From a virus: a stretch of 64,000 bases of DNA. The stretch covers positions 1 through 64,000 of the IMG/VR virus record IMGVR_UViG_3300028388_002747; one strand, 5' to 3'. Each line of letters begins with the position of its first letter. The stretch's first letter is position 1. A program made the position numbers and the translations under genes. Below are positions 8,320 to 16,711 of the stretch, in pieces. The notes under the pieces are model-generated. The model did not search any database. It saw only the letters and a list, made by a program, of their open reading frames with translations, and was not told the origin of the DNA.

Positions 8320-9054
8320 ATGAGCACATTAAGACAAATGGTATCAAGTGTAAGGAGTACACATCGTATTCTTTCCACGGATTCTATGATTACAGATAGA
8401 GCTATTGCTAGAGAAATCAAGCAGGCTTCTCTTTTGCTTATAAAGAGAGAAACTAATCTTAGAAAGCTATGGGGTACAGATACTCTGTTTACTACAATAC
8501 CTTGTTTGGAAATGATTGAAGTTCCAATTACAGATTGTTGTGATTATGCAGAAAACCTATATATAGCTCGAAGTAAACATAAGTTACCTAGAATAGCAGA
8601 AGGAAACTACAACTATGTTATTCAAGGAGTTTATTCAATCAATGTGCTTGGTGGAACTGGTAAGAAATTAAAAGAAATTAGTATTAATAGATACTTAAAT
8701 CTTTTAAAACTTCCCACTAAGAAAAACGAAGAATATTTTTGGATTAATAATGACTATTTATATGTAAGTTCTAGTTTTGTAGAAAAGGTTAGAATTTCAG
8801 CTTTATTTACTGAAGGATATGTATCTAATGACTTAATGTATCCTCAAGATTGTGAATGTTCTGGAGATAATTATACTATAGAAGAATATTGTATGAATCC
8901 TCTTGATAAACAATTTTACTTACCGGCCTACTTAGAACAACAAGTTATGGATATTGTAAGTAAAGGGTTGAGAGAAACGTATTTCCAAATTCAGCAAGAT
9001 GTTAGTAATGAAGGTATAGATGGGCAACAAATCAACTCAACACCTACAGATTAA
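8320..9054 (+). CDS. Conserved tail ring/connector protein
   Basis: 244 aa, starting 2 bases after the metallophosphoesterase stop. Features include an N-terminal helical segment (TLRQMVSSVRSTHR), 'LIKRETNLRKLW', 'IPCLEMIEVPI', 'YVIQGVYSIN' and 'YFWINNDYLYV'. I recognise the pattern from a conserved structural gene of crAss-like and other Bacteroidota phages, placed just before the small basic gene and the tail-tubular gene, as here. Its job is most likely a ring of the neck between portal and nozzle. The C-terminal helix (YLEQQVMDIVSKGL) is typical of connector proteins. The stop overlaps the next ATG (TAATG). Confidence 0.65.
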   Translation: MSTLRQMVSSVRSTHRILSTDSMITDRAIAREIKQASLLLIKRETNLRKLWGTDTLFTTIPCLEMIEVPITDCCDYAENLYIARSKHKLPRIAEGNYNYVIQGVYSINVLGGTGKKLKEISINRYLNLLKLPTKKNEEYFWINNDYLYVSSSFVEKVRISALFTEGYVSNDLMYPQDCECSGDNYTIEEYCMNPLDKQFYLPAYLEQQVMDIVSKGLRETYFQIQQDVSNEGIDGQQINSTPTD

Positions 9055-9533
9055 TGAGAACTAAAATAGATTGGAGGAGTGCAAGTAAAAACAACTATTT
9101 GGATTTTTGTAAAAAACATCCAGACATAGAGTTAACTTTTATAGAATGGAAAAATATAATTTACATCTATAATGACTATTACAGAAATTATATCTTAGAA
9201 ACTGGGGACACTGTAAAGATGCCTTTTGGATTTGGGGAGTTTTCTGTAATAAAAAAGAAAAGAAAAACTAAAAAAACAATAGACGGAAAAGAATATATCA
9301 ATCTACCTATTGACTGGAAAAGAACCAGAGAACTAGGTAAAAAAGTTTATAATTTTAATAGACACACAGATGGGTATTTTTTTGGATGGTATTGGTTTAA
9401 AAAGAAGGCTAGGATTAAACATCCTAAACTCTGGTATTTTAAACCAGCTAGAGCTACTTCCAGACTGATCCAACATTATTTGACAACAGATAAAAAATAT
9501 CAATATCTCTATAAAGAGATTTCAAAATATTAA
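9054..9533 (+). CDS. Small basic structural protein (possible IHF/HU-like relative)
   Basis: 159 aa, strongly basic and rich in Trp/Tyr, translationally coupled to the preceding gene. The central 'MPFGFGEFSVIKKKRK' is reminiscent of the HU/IHF core (GFGxFxVxxR), and crAss-like genomes are reported to carry IHF-type genes at this place, but the C-terminal half (GWYWFKKKARIKHPKLWYF) is not HU-like. The conserved position between the ring gene and the tail-tubular gene suggests either a DNA-contacting plug protein or a small ring component. The HU link is only a weak motif match. Confidence 0.5.
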   Translation: MRTKIDWRSASKNNYLDFCKKHPDIELTFIEWKNIIYIYNDYYRNYILETGDTVKMPFGFGEFSVIKKKRKTKKTIDGKEYINLPIDWKRTRELGKKVYNFNRHTDGYFFGWYWFKKKARIKHPKLWYFKPARATSRLIQHYLTTDKKYQYLYKEISKY

Positions 9534-9536
9534 GCT

Positions 9537-10532
9537 ATGGCATATTACTATAAATATAATTTCATTTCTCCAGAACCAATCTACGCGATTGTAAAGGAAG
9601 AGTTGAAATCTTACTTTGATACTGGAGCAGTTGATGACTTATTATTTCCTGTATACACTAATAAGTGTCTGGAAAAATTAGGTAGAGCTACTCATGCTAT
9701 TGTGCCTGTAGTTTTATATGTAGAAGATTTTAAAGCAAGACTTCCTGATAATTTTTATGCTGTTAGAGAAGCATGGTACTGCCATTGGATAGGTGGGGGT
9801 ACTTACAAAGATAATTCTGCTTTTTATACACAAACATCAGATTTAAACACAATCCAGGTTAGTCCTCTTACGATTGGTGGTGATCCTACATGCAATAACC
9901 CTATTTGTGAAGATCCAAATTGTGAAGGAGAATGTTTAAATCAAGTAGTGCAGGCAGTTTATAAAACTGTAAATGAATTACCAAGAAGTTCATTCAAAAG
10001 AAGTTTCTTATTGAAGCCAGGAAATATTTCCATGGAGCCAGAATGCTCATATAACTATAATGAGGTGGGAGCCTTATATGGAAACATTTCTACAGTAGAC
10101 CTTCCTGTACCACAATCAGCAGATTATGATTCTTTTGATATACACGATAACCAACTTGTTACAACTTTTAGAGAAGGTGTAGTAGAGCTTGTAATGTATG
10201 CTTCTGATTTTGATAATCTAGGAAATCAAATGATTCCAGATAATTATAGAATCAGAGAATTTATTGAAGCTTTTATTAAATATAAAGTATTTGAAACTTT
10301 GACGAATCAGACTAATGATGAAACATTTAACCAATTACAGCAAAAAATGATGTTGTATAAACAAATGGCAGGTGAGGCATACATTATGGCTGAAAGTGAA
10401 ATTAAAAAACAAGATGTTTATACAAAGCAGAGAAGAATAAGAAAAAATCTTAAAAGATTCGATAAATACGAACTACCTTCTAGCAGAAGGGGAAGAAGTG
10501 GAAGAAATTTCAGAAGAAATAGATACTATTAA
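9537..10532 (+). CDS. Tail tubular / ring protein
   Basis: 331 aa. The N-terminus (EPIYAIVKEELKSYFDTG) and C-terminus ('NYRIREFIEAFIKYKVFETL' followed by a helix and a basic tail) match the tail-tubular type found in podovirus-like Bacteroidota phages, where it forms a ring below the portal. The middle contains a Cys-rich insert (CNNPICEDPNCEGEC), perhaps a metal-binding or disulfide loop. The last 30 residues are Arg/Lys-rich, which may contact DNA in the channel. It lies 8 bases upstream of the very large nozzle gene, the usual order in crAss-like genomes. Confidence 0.65.
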   Translation: MAYYYKYNFISPEPIYAIVKEELKSYFDTGAVDDLLFPVYTNKCLEKLGRATHAIVPVVLYVEDFKARLPDNFYAVREAWYCHWIGGGTYKDNSAFYTQTSDLNTIQVSPLTIGGDPTCNNPICEDPNCEGECLNQVVQAVYKTVNELPRSSFKRSFLLKPGNISMEPECSYNYNEVGALYGNISTVDLPVPQSADYDSFDIHDNQLVTTFREGVVELVMYASDFDNLGNQMIPDNYRIREFIEAFIKYKVFETLTNQTNDETFNQLQQKMMLYKQMAGEAYIMAESEIKKQDVYTKQRRIRKNLKRFDKYELPSSRRGRSGRNFRRNRYY

Positions 10533-10540
10533 TAATAACC

Positions 10541-13500
10541 ATGGCAGAAGAGTCTAATAAAAGTAACGTTAAACAAGAATTTAATGCTGCTACAACCGGT
10601 TTAAATTTAGATAACTCTCAAAATAATATAAAAAAGGGGGTACTTTCCTATGCTCTAAATGCAGCTATGGAAAACTTTGATGCTAATTCTGTACAATATC
10701 AAAATGAACCTGGTAACACTCCATGTTTTGATTTTCCTGAAGGATATGTTTTAGTTGGTAGATATTACATTCCAGAGAAGAGTAAGATTTTGTTTTGGTT
10801 AACTAATCCTGATGGAGGAGATGAGATTGGTTACATGGAAAATAATGACTGTGTTTATAAAACTCTTGTAAATGCAGATTGTTTAAATTTTGATATTAAC
10901 AGACCTATACTTGGTATTGTACATAGAATACAAAGAAACGGAGAAGTAGAGGTTTATTGGTCAGATAATAATGGAAGACGTTACTTAAATATAGATGATA
11001 TTCCTTATCTACCACTTTCTACCTCTGATATTTGTGATCCGGAAGATAGCTCTGAGTTAGACTGTAATGCTTTATTGCTTCAGCCAGATATAACAACACC
11101 TTATACAAGTGTCACAGATGTTATCTCTGGAGGAGAGATTACCAGTGGTACATACCAATTTACAGTACAATATGCAGATGCTAATGGAAATCCATATACA
11201 TCTTACTACAATGTAACTAACCCTTTACCTATTGCAGATACTGATACAGCAACAGTGAATTTTGATATTCCTGTAGGTAAAAGTATTGTTGTTAACGTAG
11301 ATAATTTAGATCCCCTTGGTCAATATAAATGGTTTAATCTGGCCGTAATTAAAACTGTTAATAATATCTCTACCCCTGAGTTAGTTGGTACATATTTTAT
11401 AGATGATACTTTTAAACAGATAACTTATACCGGCCAGATTCAAACTAATATTCAATTATCTATATCAGATATATTTGAAAAATTTGCTTTCTATGAGAAT
11501 GCTGATTATGTAACTGCTGTACAAGATGTGTTAGTATGGCAAGGTGTTACACTTCCTGAGCGTGTAAGCTATCAAAAAATAGCAAACCAAATAACTTTAC
11601 AATGGCAGACTTACAGATTACCTCCTTCTGATAGAGGCTATGCTAATGAAGTAAATGCAGCTAATCTTAGAAGTTATTTAAGAGATGAAGTCTATGCATT
11701 TGAAATAGCATTTCTATTAAAAGGAAAAGGAGAAACAGATGCTTTTCATATCCCTGGAAGATCTATAGGTGCTTTAGAAATAGCTCAACCAGATATACAA
11801 GTTGATAATCCAGATTATATAGGAGATGGCGTAAACCCTTCTCCATATTGGTATGTATATAATACTGCTACAGTGGTAGGTACTTCTTCTGAATACACAC
11901 CTGAAGATGATTATAAAGGGCCATATCAATTTGGTGATTTTGCTTATTGGGAATCTACAGAAGAATATCCTTGTGATGAAGATGTATGGGGAGATTTAGC
12001 AGGAGAAAAAATCAGACACCATAAATTTCCAGATGTAGCTATAAGTCCTATTATTGAAGGAACAGTTTTTACAAGTCCTCAAGATTTACAAACTGAAGAT
12101 GTAGCTATTTTTCCAATAGGAGTTAAAATAGATAGTGCAGAAATAGAGAGACTTATAAGAGATTCAGAAGATCTCACTGATGCACAAAAAGCAGATATTG
12201 TAGGATATAAAATTACCAGAGCAGATAGAGGTATAAATAAATCTATCATTGCAAAAGGTATGCTAAGAAACGTTGGGAAATATGAAAGAGATGATCAAGA
12301 ATTCTATTATCCAAATTATCCTTACAATGATTTAAATCAGGATCCATTTATTAATAGTTTAAATAATGCTCTTTTACAACAATGTGAACCATTCACTGTA
12401 GAAGTTTTTAATTTAACAGACACTTGTGAAGATGGGCCTTGTTTAAAAGTTGAATATGTAAACTGTACATCAGCAAGAACTGATACAACAGAATATTATG
12501 CAACAGGTACATATACTCTTTGTTCTATTGGTAGACCGAGGTTCATTTCTCCAGGAACATTTGATAAGTTGATTTTTAGAAACAACCCAAATTTACCTTT
12601 ACCTGCTAATGATGCAGATGGTAATATTACATATGCAAATCATGATATATATGATGTAGGTAAAAGTAGAAATAGAGGATGTAGAATAGAGTGGGAAGAT
12701 GCTACACAAGGTACAACGAGTGAATGGTTTAATGGTGTAGGTGATGGAGATCAAGACCCTTGGAGAGTAAGAGTAGTTCCAGGAACTGTTCCAGTGAAAA
12801 CAGATGGAGCAGGAGCAGAACTTATTCGTTTTGTTGATACTGTTGAAGCAGAGGATTGTTTTGAAGAAGATAATCCTATCACTATAAATTCAGAAGATTA
12901 TAATAGACAAATATTTAACTCTCCTGAAACTTCATTTGGTCAGCCATTTTTAGGTAACATTCTAAAATTAGAGAGTGTTATGTTTGGAGGTGGTAAAGGT
13001 CATTTTGTAGAAGTTAAAGATAATGCTAAGTATAGACTTATTACAAAAGAAGCTCAAGAAGATGCTTTAGCAACTGCAGAAAGAGTAGCTGCCCAAACAC
13101 AATCATTCAATCTTGAAGCTATGTTTGCTGTGTATAATGCTCAGCTCACTATATTTAGAAATGACATCACTAAACGTAATTTTGCAAGAAGTTTCAACTC
13201 TATTGCTAGCTATAACTACACTGTACCGGTTCCTAATGACCAAGGTGTAAAACAGAGAAATCTTGATATTAAACGCTACCTAATACCAGAAGTATTAAAT
13301 GTTGGTGAAGATGATATAAACATTAATAACTTTCAAAGAGAAACATCTGTTTATTTAAGATGCACAGAAACATTACCTGTTCCTCATGAAAGTCCTGAAA
13401 TGCTTTCAACAGGCTTAGTGGAAGAGAGTAGATTTACTATTAGTGAAAAAGGTAATTGTTCAAAACCAGAAAAAGAAGAACCTTTATCTGTAGTATCTTA

Positions 13501-15757
13501 TTATGGGTCATTAAAAAATCAGTTTGTAAATCAATATGGACAGATTTATTCTTATGAAAGTATAGATACAGGATTTACTAAAATATTTGATAATGAAGAA
13601 CTTACAGAGGATATAATATGGGGAGGTGATACTTTTATAGGTAGATTTGCTTATAAAACTAAAGTACCATTCTTTATTGATAATCGCGTAAACTTCCCTG
13701 ATGATAGTGATATATTCTATGATGAAATAGGAAATATAGGATTCCCTAGATATTGGCATTCTTCAAGGTCAATTCTTGAAACATGGCAAGGTAGTTTTGA
13801 TTCTGATTTAGTATTAACTAACTTTTTAAGTTATAAAGCAACTAATTTTGATTGTCCTAACTCTCAAGAGTTGACACCAGAATCTGCAGATCCAGAAACA
13901 AATCCTAATAGAACATTCTATGATGGATTCTTTTACATGTTTGCATATGGAATTCCTAGTTTCTATTGTGAAAGTTCATATAATCTTGATTTAAGAACAG
14001 CCTTTAATAATAAAGAAGGAGATTTTTGGCCACATGTTTCTTCAGGAATACCTGACAACTGGGTGCAAGAAACTAATGTTCCTATTGCTCAAGATAATAC
14101 ATACAATTATAATGTAACATTTTCTAAACAAAATAAAGAAAGTGTAATAAGTAACTTACCAGCAGACTGGGATCCAGATGATGAAATTACTTATTACCCA
14201 TTTAGAGCTGTATACTCTGATATTTTAAATTCAGGAACAAGTATAAACAATTGGTTGGTTTATAGACCAGCTAGTTTGTTTGATTTTCCACAGAACTTTG
14301 GAAACTTAACAGCTTTAGACAGTTTAAAAGACACAGCAATACTAGCTAGATTTGAGAATAAAAGTTTGCTGTACAACAATTTATTAGTGCTGGATACATC
14401 TAATCCACAAGCAGCTTTTTTAGGAAATCCTAATTTCTTTTCTGCCCCTCCAATAGATTATGCAGAAACAGATCAAGGATATATGGGAGCACAAAATAAG
14501 ATGTTATTAAAAACACCTTATGGTGCTGTTAGTGTAGATGCTAAACGTGGACATGTATTTTTAATTAATGGTCAACAAGCAGAAGATTTAACTCAATTTG
14601 GTTCCGGAATGCATAGATGGTTTACAGCACATTTACCATTTGAAATCTTAAACTATTTCCCTGGAATAAATACAGACAATCATTATAACGGGATTGGATT
14701 GCATGGTGTGTTTGATAGTAATTACGAAAGAGTAATTCTAACTAAAATAGACTATGTTCCTCTATCTGAAAAAATTAGATATGAAAATAATAAGTTTGTT
14801 ATTAATGAAAAAGGCTTTGATAAAGAAGTATTTTTAAATGACAGTGATTATTTTTGTAATGTATCATGGACAATATCCTTTAACTTTAATACAAAGAGTT
14901 GGATAAGTTTCCATAGTTATATACCTAATTGGTATGTAGGAGAAAGCAATTTCTTCTATTCTGGATTAAATAGTTGTCCAAATGATTTTGATGCATTAGT
15001 GGCAGTTGTGGATCAAACTATTCCATCTACCACTACAACTACTACATTACCATTAACCACTACAACAAGTACAACAGTGTTTATTAAAGATCCAGAGTGT
15101 GACTTTGATGCAGTTGCTGAAGTTCCAGATTGTGGTCTTGAAGGTGAAGGTGTGTTTGTAGATGCAGAACCAGTAGAACCATGTAGAAGACCAAGAACAG
15201 TGCAAACAGCATTCTTATTTACAGGATATAATTTAGTAACTCCTACAGCAATCGTAGATAGTACAGGAAGCTCAACAGATGCTTGTGCTCATGTAAGTGT
15301 GTTCTTAGCTTTCCAAGGTGATGAAACTAATAACTACACTCCAACAACTATTATTGCTGAAGCAATAGCATTTGAAGTAGGCAATAAAGTTTATGATGGA
15401 AATACAGGTACAGATTGTCAAGTAGTTCCTGATGGATGGTATTTCACTGGAGAAGGAGCTGAATTAGGACAAGTGTTTGAGGTTAATAGTGGGGATATAG
15501 TTAGTGTTGTTTCTTGTGGATTATCTGTTAGTACAACCACTACTACAACTACACCTAATCCTGGTATAATAAGTGTATGTTATCAATCAGATATTGCTGC
15601 TGGTGATCCATCATATCCACTAGGAGGTGTAATCAATTATATTGATGTAGATGGTAATCCTCAAACTTATACTAACTTCTATGCCCCTGATACAATTCAA
15701 TTAGAAGTATTAGATGTAACATCTACATTTGGTGTAACCCCATTAATATGTCCATAA
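10541..15757 (+). CDS. Large tail nozzle (muzzle/stabilization-type) protein, N-terminal part, with poly-Thr modules appended
   Basis: 1738 aa. Residues about 1-1490 look like one long beta-rich nozzle protein of the P22 gp10/T7 gp12 type that crAss-like phages place after the tail-tubular gene. 'GAQNKMLLKTPYGAVSVDAK' near residue 1315 and 'SWISFHSYIPNWYVG' near 1455 fit such proteins. After 'FYSGLNSC' the character changes: a poly-Thr linker, a Cys-bounded module (15284-15517), a second Thr tract and another Cys-bounded module (15578 to the end). The missing C-terminal part of the nozzle seems to be the next gene. It probably encloses the DNA exit channel and carries displayed domains. Family assignment is by pattern and position. 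Confidence 0.6.
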   Translation: MAEESNKSNVKQEFNAATTGLNLDNSQNNIKKGVLSYALNAAMENFDANSVQYQNEPGNTPCFDFPEGYVLVGRYYIPEKSKILFWLTNPDGGDEIGYMENNDCVYKTLVNADCLNFDINRPILGIVHRIQRNGEVEVYWSDNNGRRYLNIDDIPYLPLSTSDICDPEDSSELDCNALLLQPDITTPYTSVTDVISGGEITSGTYQFTVQYADANGNPYTSYYNVTNPLPIADTDTATVNFDIPVGKSIVVNVDNLDPLGQYKWFNLAVIKTVNNISTPELVGTYFIDDTFKQITYTGQIQTNIQLSISDIFEKFAFYENADYVTAVQDVLVWQGVTLPERVSYQKIANQITLQWQTYRLPPSDRGYANEVNAANLRSYLRDEVYAFEIAFLLKGKGETDAFHIPGRSIGALEIAQPDIQVDNPDYIGDGVNPSPYWYVYNTATVVGTSSEYTPEDDYKGPYQFGDFAYWESTEEYPCDEDVWGDLAGEKIRHHKFPDVAISPIIEGTVFTSPQDLQTEDVAIFPIGVKIDSAEIERLIRDSEDLTDAQKADIVGYKITRADRGINKSIIAKGMLRNVGKYERDDQEFYYPNYPYNDLNQDPFINSLNNALLQQCEPFTVEVFNLTDTCEDGPCLKVEYVNCTSARTDTTEYYATGTYTLCSIGRPRFISPGTFDKLIFRNNPNLPLPANDADGNITYANHDIYDVGKSRNRGCRIEWEDATQGTTSEWFNGVGDGDQDPWRVRVVPGTVPVKTDGAGAELIRFVDTVEAEDCFEEDNPITINSEDYNRQIFNSPETSFGQPFLGNILKLESVMFGGGKGHFVEVKDNAKYRLITKEAQEDALATAERVAAQTQSFNLEAMFAVYNAQLTIFRNDITKRNFARSFNSIASYNYTVPVPNDQGVKQRNLDIKRYLIPEVLNVGEDDININNFQRETSVYLRCTETLPVPHESPEMLSTGLVEESRFTISEKGNCSKPEKEEPLSVVSYYGSLKNQFVNQYGQIYSYESIDTGFTKIFDNEELTEDIIWGGDTFIGRFAYKTKVPFFIDNRVNFPDDSDIFYDEIGNIGFPRYWHSSRSILETWQGSFDSDLVLTNFLSYKATNFDCPNSQELTPESADPETNPNRTFYDGFFYMFAYGIPSFYCESSYNLDLRTAFNNKEGDFWPHVSSGIPDNWVQETNVPIAQDNTYNYNVTFSKQNKESVISNLPADWDPDDEITYYPFRAVYSDILNSGTSINNWLVYRPASLFDFPQNFGNLTALDSLKDTAILARFENKSLLYNNLLVLDTSNPQAAFLGNPNFFSAPPIDYAETDQGYMGAQNKMLLKTPYGAVSVDAKRGHVFLINGQQAEDLTQFGSGMHRWFTAHLPFEILNYFPGINTDNHYNGIGLHGVFDSNYERVILTKIDYVPLSEKIRYENNKFVINEKGFDKEVFLNDSDYFCNVSWTISFNFNTKSWISFHSYIPNWYVGESNFFYSGLNSCPNDFDALVAVVDQTIPSTTTTTTLPLTTTTSTTVFIKDPECDFDAVAEVPDCGLEGEGVFVDAEPVEPCRRPRTVQTAFLFTGYNLVTPTAIVDSTGSSTDACAHVSVFLAFQGDETNNYTPTTIIAEAIAFEVGNKVYDGNTGTDCQVVPDGWYFTGEGAELGQVFEVNSGDIVSVVSCGLSVSTTTTTTTPNPGIISVCYQSDIAAGDPSYPLGGVINYIDVDGNPQTYTNFYAPDTIQLEVLDVTSTFGVTPLICP
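15029..15079 (+). repeat. Poly-Thr tract inside the nozzle gene
   Basis: Six Thr codons, Leu-Pro-Leu, seven Thr/Ser codons, Val. It marks the point where nozzle-like sequence stops. Confidence 0.85.
15533..15553 (+). repeat. Second poly-Thr tract in the nozzle gene
   Basis: Seven Thr codons between the two Cys modules of the nozzle gene. Confidence 0.85.
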
Positions 15758-15758
15758 T

Positions 15759-16625
15759 ATGCCACAAACAGTAACCATAAGACTAACAAATGCTGGCCCA
15801 AGATTAGGCCCATTCACTATTAAAGATAACTTTGATAACATACTTGCTACAGATGTTTCCAGAGAAGACTTAAAAGATGGTATCGTATACTCTGTTGCGG
15901 ATGAAGTTACTGTTATTACTATATGTTCTACTGGTAGAGTGAAGCTTTGTAAAAACTTTTCTATACTACAATTTAATGTAATAGAATACATGGCTGCTGA
16001 TTTTACTACTAGAAACACTGCTTGTGCATGGACACATTTAAAAGATCCTACAATCTATAACACTTACTATGGAGTAGTAGAACCATATGTTATAGAGTAT
16101 CCTTTTGCTTATGAATTTCAAGATGAAATACTACGTAATGTAAAAGATCATACTAAAGTGTGGAAATACATACCTTTAACTAACACAGTGTTAAAAGATT
16201 ATGCAAAGTATGAATTAGATGATGCTTGGTTCAATAAAGCTATTTTATATAACAACCAACAAAATAGTGGCATATTAGAACTTATGCCTAAAACACGGAA
16301 TAATTTATCTGCATACATGTCCTACCCACAATACAATTCAGAAAGCAAAGGAATTAAATGGACTAAGAGTGATAATTTCTATCAATACAATACATTCTGG
16401 AATGTTACAGTAGATCAAACACAACCACAGTTTATTGAAGATTGTGAGAGCCTTTCTATTGATAAGCAGATCAATCAAGACAATATGGACTATAGTGTAA
16501 GATCAAGAAAAAAAGAACCTCTAAGAGCTAAAGAGTTAAAAATTAGACACATTTTAGACAATAGGGGAGACATAAAGCTTGTGAGTCAATTCATTGTGGC
16601 TCCTGCTCAAATCAGTTACAAGTGA
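15759..16625 (+). CDS. Apparent C-terminal part of the nozzle protein preceded by a GPF domain
   Basis: 288 aa starting 1 base after the preceding stop. Residues 1-72 are the GPF domain (NAGPRLGPFTIKD ... CKNFSI), seen also at 4560 and 5885. From residue 86 the text (CAWTHLKDPTIYNTYYG, EPYVIEYPF, FNKAILYNNQQNSG, FYQYNTFWNV, NKI-like 'IDKQINQDNMDY') resembles the distal region of crAss-like nozzle proteins and does not look like a separate fibre. This suggests the nozzle is encoded as two polypeptides that assemble together. It ends in TGA, unusual here. Alternatively it is an independent tail protein; an alignment would decide. Confidence 0.55.
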   Translation: MPQTVTIRLTNAGPRLGPFTIKDNFDNILATDVSREDLKDGIVYSVADEVTVITICSTGRVKLCKNFSILQFNVIEYMAADFTTRNTACAWTHLKDPTIYNTYYGVVEPYVIEYPFAYEFQDEILRNVKDHTKVWKYIPLTNTVLKDYAKYELDDAWFNKAILYNNQQNSGILELMPKTRNNLSAYMSYPQYNSESKGIKWTKSDNFYQYNTFWNVTVDQTQPQFIEDCESLSIDKQINQDNMDYSVRSRKKEPLRAKELKIRHILDNRGDIKLVSQFIVAPAQISYK

Positions 16626-16674
16626 ATGTAACATAAAAAATTATTTGGGTTTATCCTATTTTATAAGTAATTTT

Positions 16675-16687
16675 AAAAATTGGGAGC
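16675..16687 (+). promoter_or_regulatory. Motif AAAAATTGGGAGC in the leader of the cargo genes
   Basis: The 86-base gap 16626-16711 holds this 13-mer, which recurs with one change (A to G) at 44442-44454 in the leader of the 633-aa adhesin gene. No hairpin or clear promoter box is visible beside it. It may be a phage regulatory site or chance. Confidence 0.25.
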
Positions 16688-16711
16688 CCTGAATTTATAA
16701 TATAAAAAATT

